From Argyresthia goedartella (lineage: Eukaryota; Arthropoda; Insecta; Lepidoptera; Argyresthiidae): 64,000 bases of DNA. The position numbers and the translations under genes are program-made. Under the pieces are notes generated by a model that saw only the letters and a list, made by a program, of their open reading frames with translations, searched no databases and was not told the DNA's origin. Location of the stretch: the NCBI GenBank assembly GCA_949825045.1, contig OX463822.1:2671001-2735000 (forward strand), in the 5' to 3' direction. Shown here piece after piece: positions 33,779 through 45,418 of the stretch; position 1 is the stretch's first letter; every line of letters starts with the position of its first letter.

Positions 33779-34455
33779 GTGGCTTTAGCTCCATCAATCC
33801 CTTCTCAAGCGAAGAGCGGACCGACCTCAACCAAGTATGGGTGGAAATCCCCCCCGATCACGTAGCATTGGGCGGCGATCTTCACGTACGCGTCCATGGC
33901 GTAGAAAGTACGGACCTGCGGGCCCGAATCGCAAGGGAAGAAGACGATGGACGCGCAGTAGTAGCGATAATGCCGCTCAGTCTCGACGCCGAACAACGAA
34001 TGTCTATTCCATGTGGATACTTTAGTAGAGGCGGCACCTACTACCTTGAAATTATAGCTGATTTAAGAGAAAACTTCCTTAGCGTGGACTATGATAGTGC
34101 AAATAACAGTGAAAATTTTATTAAACGTGACACCAAAAACAAAAGGGAAGCGGTTGATGCGATTGCTGAGAACAATCCAGTGATTATGGAAACCAGTGAC
34201 AGTATTGTTAAGTCTTGGAAGTTTGAGGTGCTATGGCCTTCAGCTAAGATGGATGTGACGCCAGAACAGATACAGACGTATCCAGAAAGGCAAGTGACGG
34301 CTATAATAGAGTTTCCCAAAGTTGTGTGTACTCCGGTGGAAACTGGGGCTGACTTTTGGTTGGAACTGTTGTATTGTGGACACTCTAGTGGTGGCGCTGT
34401 GTTGTGTGATGGGAAAAACACGAGCTCTAATGCTCATGTGCTGTATTCTGAACAA
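33779..34455 (+). CDS. Exon a of a thrombospondin-domain extracellular protein gene
   Basis: Open from a TTTTCCTCAG acceptor to a CAA/GTAAGT donor: 2 + 675 bases, so it enters with two bases of a split codon and leaves in phase 0. Encodes about 225 residues (VWVEIPPDHVALGGDLHVRV...) with paired Cys and a C-x-Y-F-x(4)-G-x-Y unit (IPCGYFSRGGTYYLEI, about 34006). An upstream exon with the start codon and a signal peptide must exist and was not found. The product is probably secreted or membrane-bound. The domain layout resembles THSD1-type proteins, but that naming is tentative. The frame continues a few codons into the intron; I stop at the donor because the next exon joins in phase. Confidence 0.8.
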
Positions 34456-34629
34456 GTAAGTTACTTATACATATTTCTTTCTGGAATATTCTCTTAACTG
34501 TTTTCTCTACAAGATTTCGAATCTAACCCCTAAAATAATAAGTAAATCTTGATTTTGATAGCAATTCTAGACTTCATTTGAATATATTATTATTGAAATA
34601 AGAATAATCCAAAATAAAGTATCAACTTA

Positions 34630-34790
34630 CTTGCGGATTCGAATCCCAGCAATGGAGAAAGAAAAAAATCCCCAGGTCTTGGATGTTTACATGTTTGTGA
34701 CTTTGTTGTTTCTGTTTCCTAGGACACAGGGTATCCTAGTGTAGGGCCTGAAGCAATATATGTGCCTGTATATGAATGTTATTATGTTAT
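34630..34790 (+). repeat. tRNA-derived SINE remnant
   Basis: GGATTCGAATCCCAG B-box region, CCCAGGTCTTGGATGTTTAC, GGGTATCCTAGTGTAGGGCC; the A-box end is lost. Confidence 0.65.
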
Positions 34791-35129
34791 GTTATTTTTA
34801 TTAATTTGAGTTTCCATTACTTTTTCGTCCGGGTGAAACTTTACTTAAGAATTTAGTTTCATCTCCTAAGGAGAATCCTTTAGATTAATCCGTTACTAAA
34901 GTATTTTCAGCTCTAAGCTGATGGGATGAGGCTGAAGTAATAATGATATTTTTCACTTTCCAATTAAAAAGCTGTCCGCCCGACTTTAAAACCTATGTCA
35001 AGTGAAAAACAAAGCTGCTCATTTCAAATCGGTTTCATAATAAAGATTGTTTAAAATGGTGTCACCAAATACCATTTAAAATATGACGACACCTTCCCGT
35101 TACACCCCGCTATGTTTATTTAAGGTTTC

Positions 35130-35600
35130 TTAGTTTATTTATTGCACAAAAATATATAAAAATAGTGTACAAGGCCGAGCTTATCTCTAATAAGAGATCT
35201 CTGCCAGCAAACCAGGTTAGCATGGGAAAGGTAGTTTGCTGAGCAGGGGCATACCTATGTGTACATTATATAAAATAATAAATACAATAAATTATATAAT
35301 TACTATAATAATATATTAAATACTTATAATATACTACAACTACTATTGTATAGCTATACTATACTAATAAACTAATAAATACTTACATGCATACTACCTA
35401 TAACTCTAAAGAGAGAGGTAATGCTTCTTTACACGACTTTTAAATATATTCAGAGTAGGACTGTCCCTGATGGTGCAGGGGAGTGGATTCCACAATCGAA
35501 TGGCCCGGGGTCTAAACCCGTTCTTATAGAAAGCGGTGTTATGCTGTGGAGTTGTGAGCATGGAAACTGCGTGAGGTCTCCGAGGTCTGCTGGAAGAAAT
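35130..35600 (-). pseudogene. 3' end of a non-LTR retrotransposon (RT C-terminus)
   Basis: On the minus strand it reads RAIRLWNPLPCTIRDSPTLN then FKSRVKKHYLS, the usual C-terminus of CR1/Jockey-type ORF2, followed by an AT-rich 3' region ending in a short AATAAA-type tail near 35130. 5' truncated at about 35600. Confidence 0.75.
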
Positions 35601-35841
35601 AAATTTAAAACTAAAAAAAAAAAAAATGTAGAGGAAATTGAATGAAATGAATGTGTGAATCCCGGCAAAGACGAATCGGCAGCCACTTCAACTACTTGGT
35701 TTGTTCACTAACCTTGGTCTTTGTCTTTGCCTTTGTAGTCTTCGCACTACCTCTCACCTTCTTCTTGTAAACGTGAAATTGTGCCTCTACCAATATGTAT
35801 GCGTAAAAGCCTGACGCTATGCATGTATGTAATCTCCGCAG

Positions 35842-35973
35842 ATGCACGGGTTCCCCGGGCGGCGCACGATGACGCTTCGCTGCGAGCTGTTCGGCCAGGC
35901 GGGTGACTACGCGCTGACGTTGCGCCCCGCCGCCGCAGCCGGCCCGCAAGACTCCGCCTCCGCTTTCATTAAG
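35842..35973 (+). CDS. Exon b of the thrombospondin-domain gene
   Basis: 132 bases, phase 0 in and out, between CCGCAG and AAG/GTTTGT. Encodes 44 residues starting MHGFPGRRTMTLRCELFG; LRCELFGQAGDYALTL is the second copy of the C-x-[YL]-F...Y motif. Very GC-rich compared with the introns, as expected of a conserved exon. Joins exon a in phase 0. Confidence 0.8.
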
Positions 35974-36319
35974 GTTTGTTAGGATTTCGATTTTCTTGCT
36001 ACAAGGTTCCGGAGGTCTCTTTTCCGTTAATCAAGTGCTTAGTTTACAACTCATTTTTAAACTAACCACCTGCACAATATTAGCTTGTTAGATCAAGTAG
36101 TTTATGACTTTTATACAAACTCTAACCCCCCTTTTACCCTTTTTAGGGGAATGCCACAAAATCCCTTATTAGTGCGCCCTTACGCTACTTAAGGAACTTT
36201 TCAGCTCCTCTGGTTGGCCGTGAGTTTTATGTCAGTCAGTCGATTTATTAAGTTTATTTTAATAATAATTTTCTGTTAATTACCTCTGGCTGACTGTTAT
36301 GGAACTAAGAGCCGAAACT

Positions 36320-36560
36320 AACTCGCGCTTGTCGGTACGGTATGCGCGCTATTCGTGCCTGATAAAGATATCCGCGCGCGCAGGCACCGGCAGCTATAAG
36401 CGGGCGGCTCGCACCGTACGGTGGCGCGCCAGCAGTCTCCGCTGGTGAGGGCGCGGGACATTATCAACGCTCTGTTGGCTGTGACACCTCTGACTGATCT
36501 AGTTGGTGATGCATGGAGACATATTGTGCGAGAATGGTTTTGCGAGATGAATGTGTGACT
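36320..36560 (+). repeat. Diverged relative of the unknown frame in the inverted arms
   Basis: Translation shares RARRH and SPLVRAR with 31298-31489, has one stop in the middle, and then continues DIINALLAVTPLTDLVG to a stop. GC-rich island. Probably a fragment of a repeated coding element; family not recognised. Confidence 0.45.
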
Positions 36561-36924
36561 GTGGTTAATTTGTTTAATTTGTAATTTGAAAAATTTAAAT
36601 TGAAGTTAAACTGTGTTTAAATTGTGTTGTCTTATTTGTTATTTGAGTTACTGTACTTTGAATCATATATGTATAAAATAAATAAATAAATAAATTCAAT
36701 ATTAAGTTGGCATACTGATTGAAGTGAAATGAATAATTTTTAATTTAATTTCTTATATGTATGTTATTATTGGTATCTTTTTCGCATACAATAACAAATA
36801 ATCGAATCTAATGATCAATGGTCATGAAACATTACGATTATCGCCTTATAACTTTGATTTAAATCCCATAGAATAACTATATGTATGGAACCTTGAAGTT
36901 GGTACTGACATTCAAATTTCGAAC

Positions 36925-37005
36925 GCCGACGCCCGCCTGCGTGCTGCCCCTACTTTGTCTGTGAAGTTGGTACTACAGAACAAGCTAAACAACTCAATGC
37001 CACAA
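36925..37005 (+). repeat. Short repeat, inverted partner at 43033-43113
   Basis: About 80 bp shared in opposite orientation (GAAGTTGGTACTACAGAACA versus its reverse complement near 43040), roughly 90% alike. Confidence 0.65.
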
Positions 37006-37146
37006 ACATTAGAATTATTTCTGTAAAGTTGTACTTACGAAGTTTGACAAATAAATAAATAAATAAACTAAGCACCTATCCGCTAAAACTATATACTCTG
37101 AAATTATACTAACAGGACCAAAATGACAGTTGGACCTGCATTTTTT

Positions 37147-37560
37147 AGGGTTCCGTACCTTATAAGGAAAAACTTAACCCTTGTAGGATCACTTTATTGT
37201 CCGTCTCTCCGTCTGTCACAACCCTTTTTTTTCAGGAACACGTTTAGGTATCAAATTGAAATTGATTTCAATTACTCACGACTGTAAACCCATGAAAAAT
37301 TCAAACTTCTCGAACCACACAATCAAAGGGAAAAATCTGAAAACTGTAAATTTATGTCTGCCTGTCTGTCTGCCTATAAGTCTGTCAAGACCCCTTTTTC
37401 TCAGGAATGTGTGGGGTATCAAGTTGAAACTAATATCAGTTGCTCACGTTGTAGTATTTCAAATTAGTGAAATAATCAAATATATAGTTCAAGGTGATCA
37501 AAAAATACCTCCGCTTATGTCACAATTTTTCTGAATTTGCTTTGTACTCGCAAGAGAATC
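37147..37560 (+). repeat. Tandemly arranged GGGTTCCGTACC-type repeats
   Basis: Contains GGGTTCCGTACCTTATAAGG, then two successive units each with a TCTGTC run, CCCTTTTTTTTCAGGA or CCCCTTTTTCTCAGGA, and GGTATCAA(A/G)TTGAAA. Same family as 16358-16560 and 41640-41710. Confidence 0.6.
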
Positions 37561-37739
37561 AACACCTATAGGGTTCCCGTCGACCTAGAATCATGAAATT
37601 TGTCAAAAAGAAAGGTCTTAACTACAAATAAAGGGTGAATTCCGAAAACGGTAAATTTGTAGTTCGATCATAAATAATTTTTTGGTGAAAATAAATACCT
37701 ACTTATAGAACCCATCGTAAACGTATCTAAGAGCGTCCG

Positions 37740-37860
37740 TTATCTAGTGATTACATCTTTACTTGTCACAGGAGATGTAGGTTTGAATCCCGGTGCTGAA
37801 CACGTACCTATGCCTCTGCCACCTTTTGTATGAAATGAGGTCGCGCTATGAATGTTACTA
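37740..37860 (+). repeat. Second SINE-like family, tRNA-like head
   Basis: B-box-like GGTTTGAATCCCGG (about 37791), then CTCTGCCACCTTTTGTATG. Resembles pieces at 32936-32960, 47370-47400 and 50310-50330. Confidence 0.45.
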
Positions 37861-38009
37861 TACAATAACGTAACTGTTATATTAATACGGTCTTAATTTA
37901 TACTAGCTGCCCGTGGGCATGGCTTCGAGTTTGCGTTTTTAGGCTTCTCACAGTTTACGATCAGAAAATTGTACATCCCTTTAAGGTACCTAAGTATCAT
38001 CATCATCAT

Positions 38010-38230
38010 CAACACAAAAAGGACCGAAAAAGGGTCATAACAATGTTCAAGATTACTTAAATGATGGGACTATTCGGGGTTAATCTAGCTCAATATAATC
38101 CTTGCTGTTAATATTTTGTTACAATGTATTCGTGCTTTGAATTATAATAATTTATATTGTAATATTTGTATAAGTTAAGCACAAGATTTTAAAAGAGATC
38201 AAAAAATCAATCTGTAGGATTTTCTACGCC
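38010..38230 (+). repeat. Interspersed repeat shared with 47610-47850
   Basis: Shares GGGGTTAATCT, CCTTGCTGTTAAT, AGTTAAGCA and TTCTACGCCC in order with the later copy, but the CAATGTTCAAGATTACTTAA part is inverted between the two copies. A SINE-head fragment follows at 38255-38290 on the minus strand. Confidence 0.65.
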
Positions 38231-39972
38231 CTGCTTCTTCCAAGACTTCTCGCATGGTAGGCAGAGCTACAAGCGCAGCCCCACAAATATCGTCGTCATC
38301 ATCATGATGACCTACCTATCAGGATTTTAGAAACGTTTCGACTACGCGGGCTTGAAAACGCCAAAGGGTATAAATAACTAACCAGAAAAGACACTGAAAA
38401 TTTCCCTATAGCCAGTCAATTTACATATATTTACCCCTTAATTATTTTACAAGCAACCGGCAGCTTCACTAACAAAGCTTTGCGGCGCACTGTAACTAAC
38501 GAAGTTAATCAGATTATTCCTCTATCATCCCCCTTCAGGCAAAATAGAGTATTGAATAACTGGGTAAAAGTTAGCATAATTGTGTCTCTGCCACTCCGTA
38601 TGGTAAAAGGTTTGACGCTATATTATTATTATTAGTCCCCTATCCAAATACTTACAGGATTGTTAACACAATCGCAAGCTGTTGAAAGATAAAACTGAAT
38701 ATAGAATGAAAATGAACCGAATGAATGAAAAGTTGGCTAGTTACATTAAACTAGCAAAGGGATTAAATGCCCCTTAGCAGCTCGTAACCTAACAATAAAA
38801 ATCCTTTATTCCCAAAATTCTAGGACCCAACCACTTATCATGTTGGTCCATGGATACCAGAAACTTGCTCTATTTTTCAAGTAGAACGCTAATAAGTTCC
38901 AAGAACTAGCCGCATTACTTTTTAAATCTCTTTGGCATTTTACTCGTAATTCATGAATTCGTGCCGTTCTTTGCAAAGAGAGATTTATAATGTCCTCGTT
39001 GAACATTTCAATGAAAACGCCCGGAGCTGATTTTAAAAGCCGTGTTCGCGAGGCTAAATGGGAAGATTTATGTCCCTTCTAACGCTTCCTAATGGGTAAT
39101 ATGTACCTAAAAGCAGTATGTAATTTGTTAGATGTATTTATCATTGCCTTTGCCTATTAGCTCTTTGTCTATTAGTCTAATATGATAATGTAAAAAAAAC
39201 TTGACCCAGTTTCTCTGTTAATCGAATTTCCCTGAGGAAAGATTGCAAAAGTTATTCAAAAAAGATCTTTTAATTTTCCAAAATGTCGGGACTTGTCTTT
39301 GCTTTTCTGTCTTCTTGTCCTTGCAATGAACTAAAAAAAAACAGTTGCAATATCAATTACGAATGGAAAGAGATTGTCGATACATGTTTTTTTTATTCCC
39401 TCTGCCTTCTTCACTTAAATTATTATAACCACAAGATACTGAATCCAACTTAAGGAAGTTTCGTAGAGCAAAAAGGATCTGGTGGATAAAAACCTTTAGG
39501 CCCATAGGAACTTGATAGACGGACCAAAAACAAATAATCCTTTTATCGCATTTCAATAGTTTCTGTACCATTTTTATATGTACAATAAAGCGTAAAGCCT
39601 CGTTTATACATCATTCGAAGGTATATCCTAAAAATATAATAACAATTTTTTAGGTTCTTTACGAAACAGCAATAAGAGAAACATTCTTAGAAACAAGCCT
39701 GCCTCAAACAACCCACAGAGGAGTCCATTTTTCACCGAGTCCCATAATCGTTTATCACTCAAAACAGAACTGCCCGTCCGCGTCCGAATAATCCAGTAAA
39801 TGCGTCTTATTCTCAAGGCATCCAAACACAACGAACGAACGAATTCAGCTGACTACCTGAGATCCAATAGCCATGAAATGTTTACTCCAATCGATACAAA
39901 AATTGTAGGACAGATTTTCCTATATACTTAACGTCAATTTGATATATATATATAATGATAAAACTATTCATT

Positions 39973-40023
39973 GATATCCTAGTGTGGGGCCAGAAGCAAT
40001 GTATGTGCAAGTATGTAAATGTT
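39973..40023 (+). repeat. SINE tail fragment abutting an RT relic
   Basis: GATATCCTAGTGTGGGGCCA and AGCAATGTATGTG are the 3' end of the tRNA-derived SINE family, directly followed by RT-coding sequence. Confidence 0.6.
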
Positions 40024-41410
40024 ATCTTTATGGTAATGCAGTTGTACGTTTAGCAACTCAAAACTTAAATAAAAATATACCAACAATAGCTTTCTTTCTT
40101 GATATGAGCAAAGCATTTGATTTTGTTAACCATTCATTGCTCTTAGAAAAACTAAATTCTTTCGGAATTCGAGGCGTAGCGCTAAACTGGCTAAGAAGTT
40201 TTCTGGAAAATAGACAACAATGCACTGAAACAAGCAAAATTCAGGAAAACAACGGCATCGCCACAAAGCAAATTTATAGATCCCATTTTAAGATAAATAC
40301 CTCAGGAGTACCACAAGGAAGTGTCTTAGGACCATTACTGTTCCTACTATACGTTAATGATCTTCCAAAATCCACCCCACATGACTGCTTGCAATTTGCT
40401 GATGACACCACGTTAATAATACAGTGCAAAAAGCCAGATAACTCTGAAAACGTAATTAATACTGTACTTGGGGACATTATAAAGTGGCTACAATCATATA
40501 ATTTACAAATTAATATTAACAAAACCAAATTTATGCAATTTCTCTCCTATAATTCAAATGCGCATCCTATTTCTATTGTATATAATAATGAAACAATCTC
40601 CGAAGTTGACAATTTTAAATTCCTAGGCATCACAATCGACAAAAATGTAACGAAATAAATCGCTTTGTGTACGCTTTGTACCAACTGAGGCAAACTGTCT
40701 CTATCGAAGCCGCTCTAATGGCCTACCACGGTTACGTCTCCTCTGTACTCAGCTATGGTCTGATCCTGTGGGGAAATTTGGTGGAGGTGGAAAGGGCTTT
40801 CAAAATTCAAAAAAAGTGCATAAGAGCGATCTGTAAGGTTAAATTCGATCAAACATGTAAACCACTTTTTAAAAAACTTAATATTTTACCTCTACCATGT
40901 GCATACATTAGAGATGTTTGTGTTTTTGTTGCCTCTCATCGAGAAAACTGGAGATCCAGAAATGAAGGACAACAGAGACAAATAAGAGCAAAATACACAA
41001 ACCTACTATATCAACCTCCTGGATTTAAGGATATTCATAGGAAGAATATATACAATATGTGTATTATTTTGTTTAACAAGCTGCCTGATGACTTTAAAGT
41101 ACTGACTAGCAAGTCCTTAAAAAATAATCTTACTAAGTGGCTACAACAACACTGTTTTTATAGCATTAAATAATATTTAGAATATAGAAACTAAACATTT
41201 ATAAATATAAGATTTTACAAACGGACATTTTAAATTTGAATTATATAACTAAATCAGAATTAAATTAAAACGATTTACTATAATATTGCGTTATTTCATA
41301 AATTATAGCTATAACTATTTTGCATGCTTATACATAAGCTGAAAACACTGCACATACTTTAAATTTAAGATCATCTTATAGTTTTCTGGCAAATAAAAAT
41401 CATTTCATTT
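40024..41410 (+). pseudogene. 5'-truncated CR1/Jockey-like retrotransposon
   Basis: Reverse transcriptase core: FFLDMSKAFDFVNHSLLL, WLRSFLENRQQ, SGVPQGSVLGPLLFLLYVND and QFADDTTLI (about 40396). The frame stops at 40658 and resumes in another frame at 40667 (FVYALYQLRQ) through FKVLTSKSLKNNLTKWL to a stop at 41173. A few expected residues are missing between the two, so an internal deletion broke it. The 3' region ends in an ATTTC repeat tail (about 41398-41418). Lacks the endonuclease. Confidence 0.85.
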
Positions 41411-41639
41411 CATTTCGTTGGTAAGGGGTCTGTATCTCTCGTGGTACTCGTATTACACCTTACCTTTATGCATTGTAATGTTTTGTGTCATGTTTTAAAC
41501 TTTAACTGGTAATTTTTCGTTTTGAATGACACCTAAGGTATTGCACTCAAACTGTGGAAGTCTGGGTCTGCTAACGAACTCAACCGATAACTTGAAATCC
41601 AACAGATCTTGTATATATTTCAATGTGAAACTCGCTTTT

Positions 41640-41710
41640 TAGGGTTCCGAACCCGAAGGTTGCCTAACGGGACCCTATTATTAGCCTCCACTTTCCTTCC
41701 GTCCGTCTGT
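41640..41710 (+). repeat. GGGTTCCGAACCCGAAGG-type repeat
   Basis: Same dispersed family as 16358 and 37147, with the CCGTCCGTCTGTCC stretch just after. Confidence 0.55.
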
Positions 41711-43032
41711 CCATCGTCTTTTTGTATTGTATCTCATGAAAATTTCACGGAATATGTGTTTCAGTATGTGTTTCAACAGCAACAACGAACTACACGAAAT
41801 TTAATAAATTAAAGGCGTTAACATATGTACAAGATACGTGTTTTTTTTTTCACTTTTTCTTGTGCGATGGAACGTAACACTTCGTGTGGGAGTCTGACTC
41901 AAACTTTATGTTCAATGTTATGATTATGACGCCTGAAGAATCGATCAGAATGTTTCGGTTTTCCCATATTTTATGTAGTTCTCGCTTACCCGGTTGATGT
42001 ACGGCCTATCGCTTTTAATTCAAGGTACAAAAACTCGACCTTTTCGGCTATTCGACCCTTATTGAGATTCATTGCTTTGGGGCGCGCAAGCATGTTTATT
42101 AGGTCCATTTTGTTTGTTTAACTTTTAGAATGGCCTCTCTTACCTTTGGGCAGGTCCACTTTATTTTATTGCCACATTGTATTTGAACGCGTGTCCATAT
42201 AATTAGCTTTAGTTCAGCCCTCACCTATTGTTCTGGGAAGTATTTTACAGGAGGAAAATGGAAAAAGTATTTTTTGATGTTCGTTTACTTACTGAGCAAA
42301 TATGAGTGCAAATGTGTACTCCTTTCACCCCGAACGGAAAAAGCTTCTTGTCCTCTAAGACCCGGTTAATGTGTTGGGTATTGAGGTTTTTTTTACATCT
42401 GTTTCAAGCACCGCCATTGCCATGTTTAAGTTTTATCTTTAGGGTAGGGTGACAAACTGGATCCTATTATATATGGACTAAGCATGATGAAGAAATCGTC
42501 GGCAACATTAAGGGTCTGCTAGGCTTCCTACAGGAGCTGGGTTGGCAGGAGTAGTGCCCCCAACCCACGTCACGTAAAATAGGCGCAAATTTAAGACGTC
42601 GAGTTGCGGAAAAGTCGCCCGCGATAAACTATAACTATATGGACTAAGCATCCGCTGTCCATATATCCGTCAGCAAGCTATAGCTAATGAGACATAGACA
42701 TCACTTATTGGTAATAAATCATTACATGTCAAATAAAATTCTTAAAATGTGTAAAATAAAATAAAACAATGAAACATTTACACATTATTATATTATTAAT
42801 AAAACTGTTGTCATTACTCGAATAAGATAATGTTGATTGGTAATAGTAGTTTATGTGACTGCTACATAATGGAGAGCATTCATACTCGAGAGTGGGTTTT
42901 ATAATAATATCATTCGAGAGTTTTAATGCCTAATTATGTACAGTTACATACACTAGTTTATCTACACACATATCATAAGCTCTCTTTGATGTGTTCAGGA
43001 ACCGCATGTTTGACCGGCATTATGGCTCTGCA

Positions 43033-43113
43033 GTTTTTTAGCTTGTTCTGCAGTACCAACTTCACAGACAAACTAGGGGCGGCACGCAGACGGGCTTCGG
43101 CGTTCAAAATTTG
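43033..43113 (-). repeat. Short repeat, inverted partner of 36925-37005
   Basis: Reverse complement match including TGTTCTGCAGTACCAACTTC and GCAGACGGGC with a few differences. Confidence 0.65.
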
Positions 43114-44079
43114 AATGTTATAATATGTAGAAAAATTACACATTATGGTTTTGCCAGAGGCAAACTCTTCTGGGGGCTGGAACGGCTTCCTATGACTTGA
43201 ACTTGAAAAAGCTGCTTGCTGTGAATGAATTTGCCGACGCGTTCGTTTCTGCTGGTGCGAGCTCCATTCTGATAAATCAGCAGTCAGCTGACTATCGGTT
43301 CATTATTCTTGCGGTATCTTGAGTTCGATGCGGGAAATCTGCAGTTGAAATCTTTTGACTTCTGGTCCGTCATGGCTTGCTTGATATCGTCTTGGTTTGG
43401 GTGGGGTCTTGATTATGGATTTCTGCAGCGTGGTTTGAAATAGGTATGCAGAAGTCGGGGCTCGGCGATCTTGGACGAAGTGCTTCTTGCTTGCACTTCT
43501 AAGGTGGCAGCACACGGAGTTTTCTTCGCGGCTGGGTCCATGCTGCTATTACCGAAGGTTGCTGATGTTCAAAAGTCGGGTCACCACTTTGCCAGGGGCA
43601 ATTATAAGGAGAGAGACATCTTCGGGAGTAAAGTAAAAGGCTTGAGATGCGCGCAAATACGAGACTATACTAGACTACTTTATTATAGGAAATCCTAGCT
43701 TATATATTAGGTTGGTACATGTTATTAATGACGTGCATAAGACATAGTGCGTGATGAATATAAATATACCTTATCTGTGACGGTCGTCAACTTATCTTAA
43801 CATTACGTAAAAATATGACTAACATAGTCGACCGGCACAATGGTCATAATGTGTAATTTTTCAGATAAGAAATTAGTTTTTACCAAGTAGTTTAACATTA
43901 TGCTGATTGTAACGTGCGGTTTTTGTACGCAGTAAAGAGAGTTTATGATACGTGTGTAGAAAAAACTATTAAAAATACGTATGTCGTTTCTTGAAATTTA
44001 TGAATGATTCATAACGGTAGAACGACTTCTCGACAAGCTACTTTTAAAATTTAAGTCTGGAGTCCGGCAAACTCGGGGC

Positions 44080-45020
44080 GTCGACCGGTATCAAGTTGAA
44101 CTCCTTCAGATCCATTATTATCTGTATTGTTTTACCCCTTTTTTCTAATTTTGAAAGAAGTTCATCCGCACCTCTTGTAGTGTGACAGTTAAGGTAACGT
44201 TCAGGCAGGTTTTCGACATTGACCTTGCATGTGTAGCAGCTTGAAAAATGACTAGGGATGCTAATGTCATTATTGCAAGCGCTACTTAGTTAGGTCTGGG
44301 GGAAGAGTCCTGGGCCACACGTGCAATCAGTTGTGCGGCTCATTTCAGAAGTCTGAACATATGCTCCCAGTCGGCAGCGCACCCCTAGGACTCAATACCG
44401 TATTTGAGGACTGACTGTACTGTGCCAAAGTAGCATATCCGTACCGTTTCTTTGGGAAGTGTTTCACGATAGTCTGCTGAGTGCAAGACCGGCGCTAACT
44501 TATTTTCCCCACTTATTTTCTATATGATGTTCCCAAGTCATTGTCTGGTCTGTACAAAACTGAGAAATGATGCGGAGGAGACTTTTTCAATTCTTGATTC
44601 CTCGTCGCGTATATCCAGTAAGCGTCTCCAGCGACCGGATAGGTCAAATTACTCTACTTGAGTCTTTGTTAAATTGAGAGAGAGGCCGTTTTTTAAAACA
44701 TTTTATTTGCGATTTTATTAAGTGTGGGCTCTAGTGAGTTAAGAGTTTTGTCTGCGATCTGCTAATATGAACAATTTACCAATGGTTACCTTCGGCAAGT
44801 CATTCAGGAGGATAAAGAAGGCGAGGTGTGACAGTGAGGAGCCTTGAGTTACACCATATCTATCATGGTTCCGTCGGATCTTAGGTTACCTTCGGACCCT
44901 TGAACATATTGACTGCTATTTTTAAAAAGTTGGACCATTGATTCCGTGATGCATCATTCTGAGCACATAATGGTCTGCGACGTCAAATGCTTTGGAGAGG
45001 TCACAAAACTGAACGGACCG
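44080..45020 (-). pseudogene. Heavily decayed antisense reverse transcriptase
   Basis: Minus-strand translation shows QFCDLSKAFDVADHYVLRMM near 44940-45010 and FILLNDLPKVTIGKLF near 44770-44815, both non-LTR RT landmarks. No frame stays open. It sits in the intron just upstream of exon c. Confidence 0.7.
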
Positions 45021-45239
45021 TAGTATGAAGGTAGGTAGGGAGTTAATATTTTACAGAACGTGAGTATCTGTTCCCGCTACCGCAACAAATAATGATCTAT
45101 CTCCACGCAATTTAATAAAAATAAATGATGTCCCCATACAATAACTGTATTTTGTTGCATTTCTTCTTGCATGATGGTAACTTTGTGAGTAAGTCCAAGT
45201 TTATTTTTTTATAACAGATTTTTTTGTTTCTATTCACAG

Positions 45240-45418
45240 GCGGACTGGTCTGACCAATTTGTTCTCAACGTCCACGGTGGCTCCGTCTTCCCTTGCGGCG
45301 CAGGCATAAGGGCACTTTTCCAATACCCCGAATGCGTGCTGGAGGGGGCGGACAGGGTGCGTGTGTTCGGAAGAGACGGGGAGAGACTGCGGTATGTCGC
45401 TGAGCAGAGAGTGGCTAG
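45240..45418 (+). CDS. Exon c of the thrombospondin-domain gene
   Basis: 179 bases between TTCACAG and CTAG/GTGAGT; enters in phase 0, leaves after two bases of a codon. Encodes ADWSDQFVLNVHGGSVFPCG then ALFQYPECVLEGADRVRVFG, with a Cys pair like the start of a beta-sandwich domain. Phase matches exon b before and exon d after. Confidence 0.8.

Larger units (their letters stand above)
34456..35841 (+). other. Intron 1 (visible) with SINE and non-LTR remnants
   Basis: Begins GTAAGT, ends CCGCAG. Holds a SINE remnant (34630-34790) and a minus-strand non-LTR 3' end (35130-35600). Confidence 0.75.
35974..45239 (+). other. Intron 2 (visible), 9.3 kb, packed with retroelement debris
   Basis: Starts GTTTGT, ends TTCACAG. 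Contains the unknown repeat at 36320-36555, GGGTTCCG-type repeats, SINE fragments, a CR1-like element (40024-41410) and an antisense RT relic (44080-45020). Between 41760 and 44080 I see only fragments, plus a moderately GC-rich unassigned stretch at 43200-43640. Confidence 0.7.

Noticed and set aside
34456..34497. Read-through of exon a into the intron as a C-terminus
   Set aside because: A consensus GTAAGT donor lies at 34456 and the next exon joins in phase with matching motif content.
43303..43698. ORFs in a GC-richer intronic stretch
   Set aside because: No domain, no splice phase fit; possibly old LTR sequence but unsupported.
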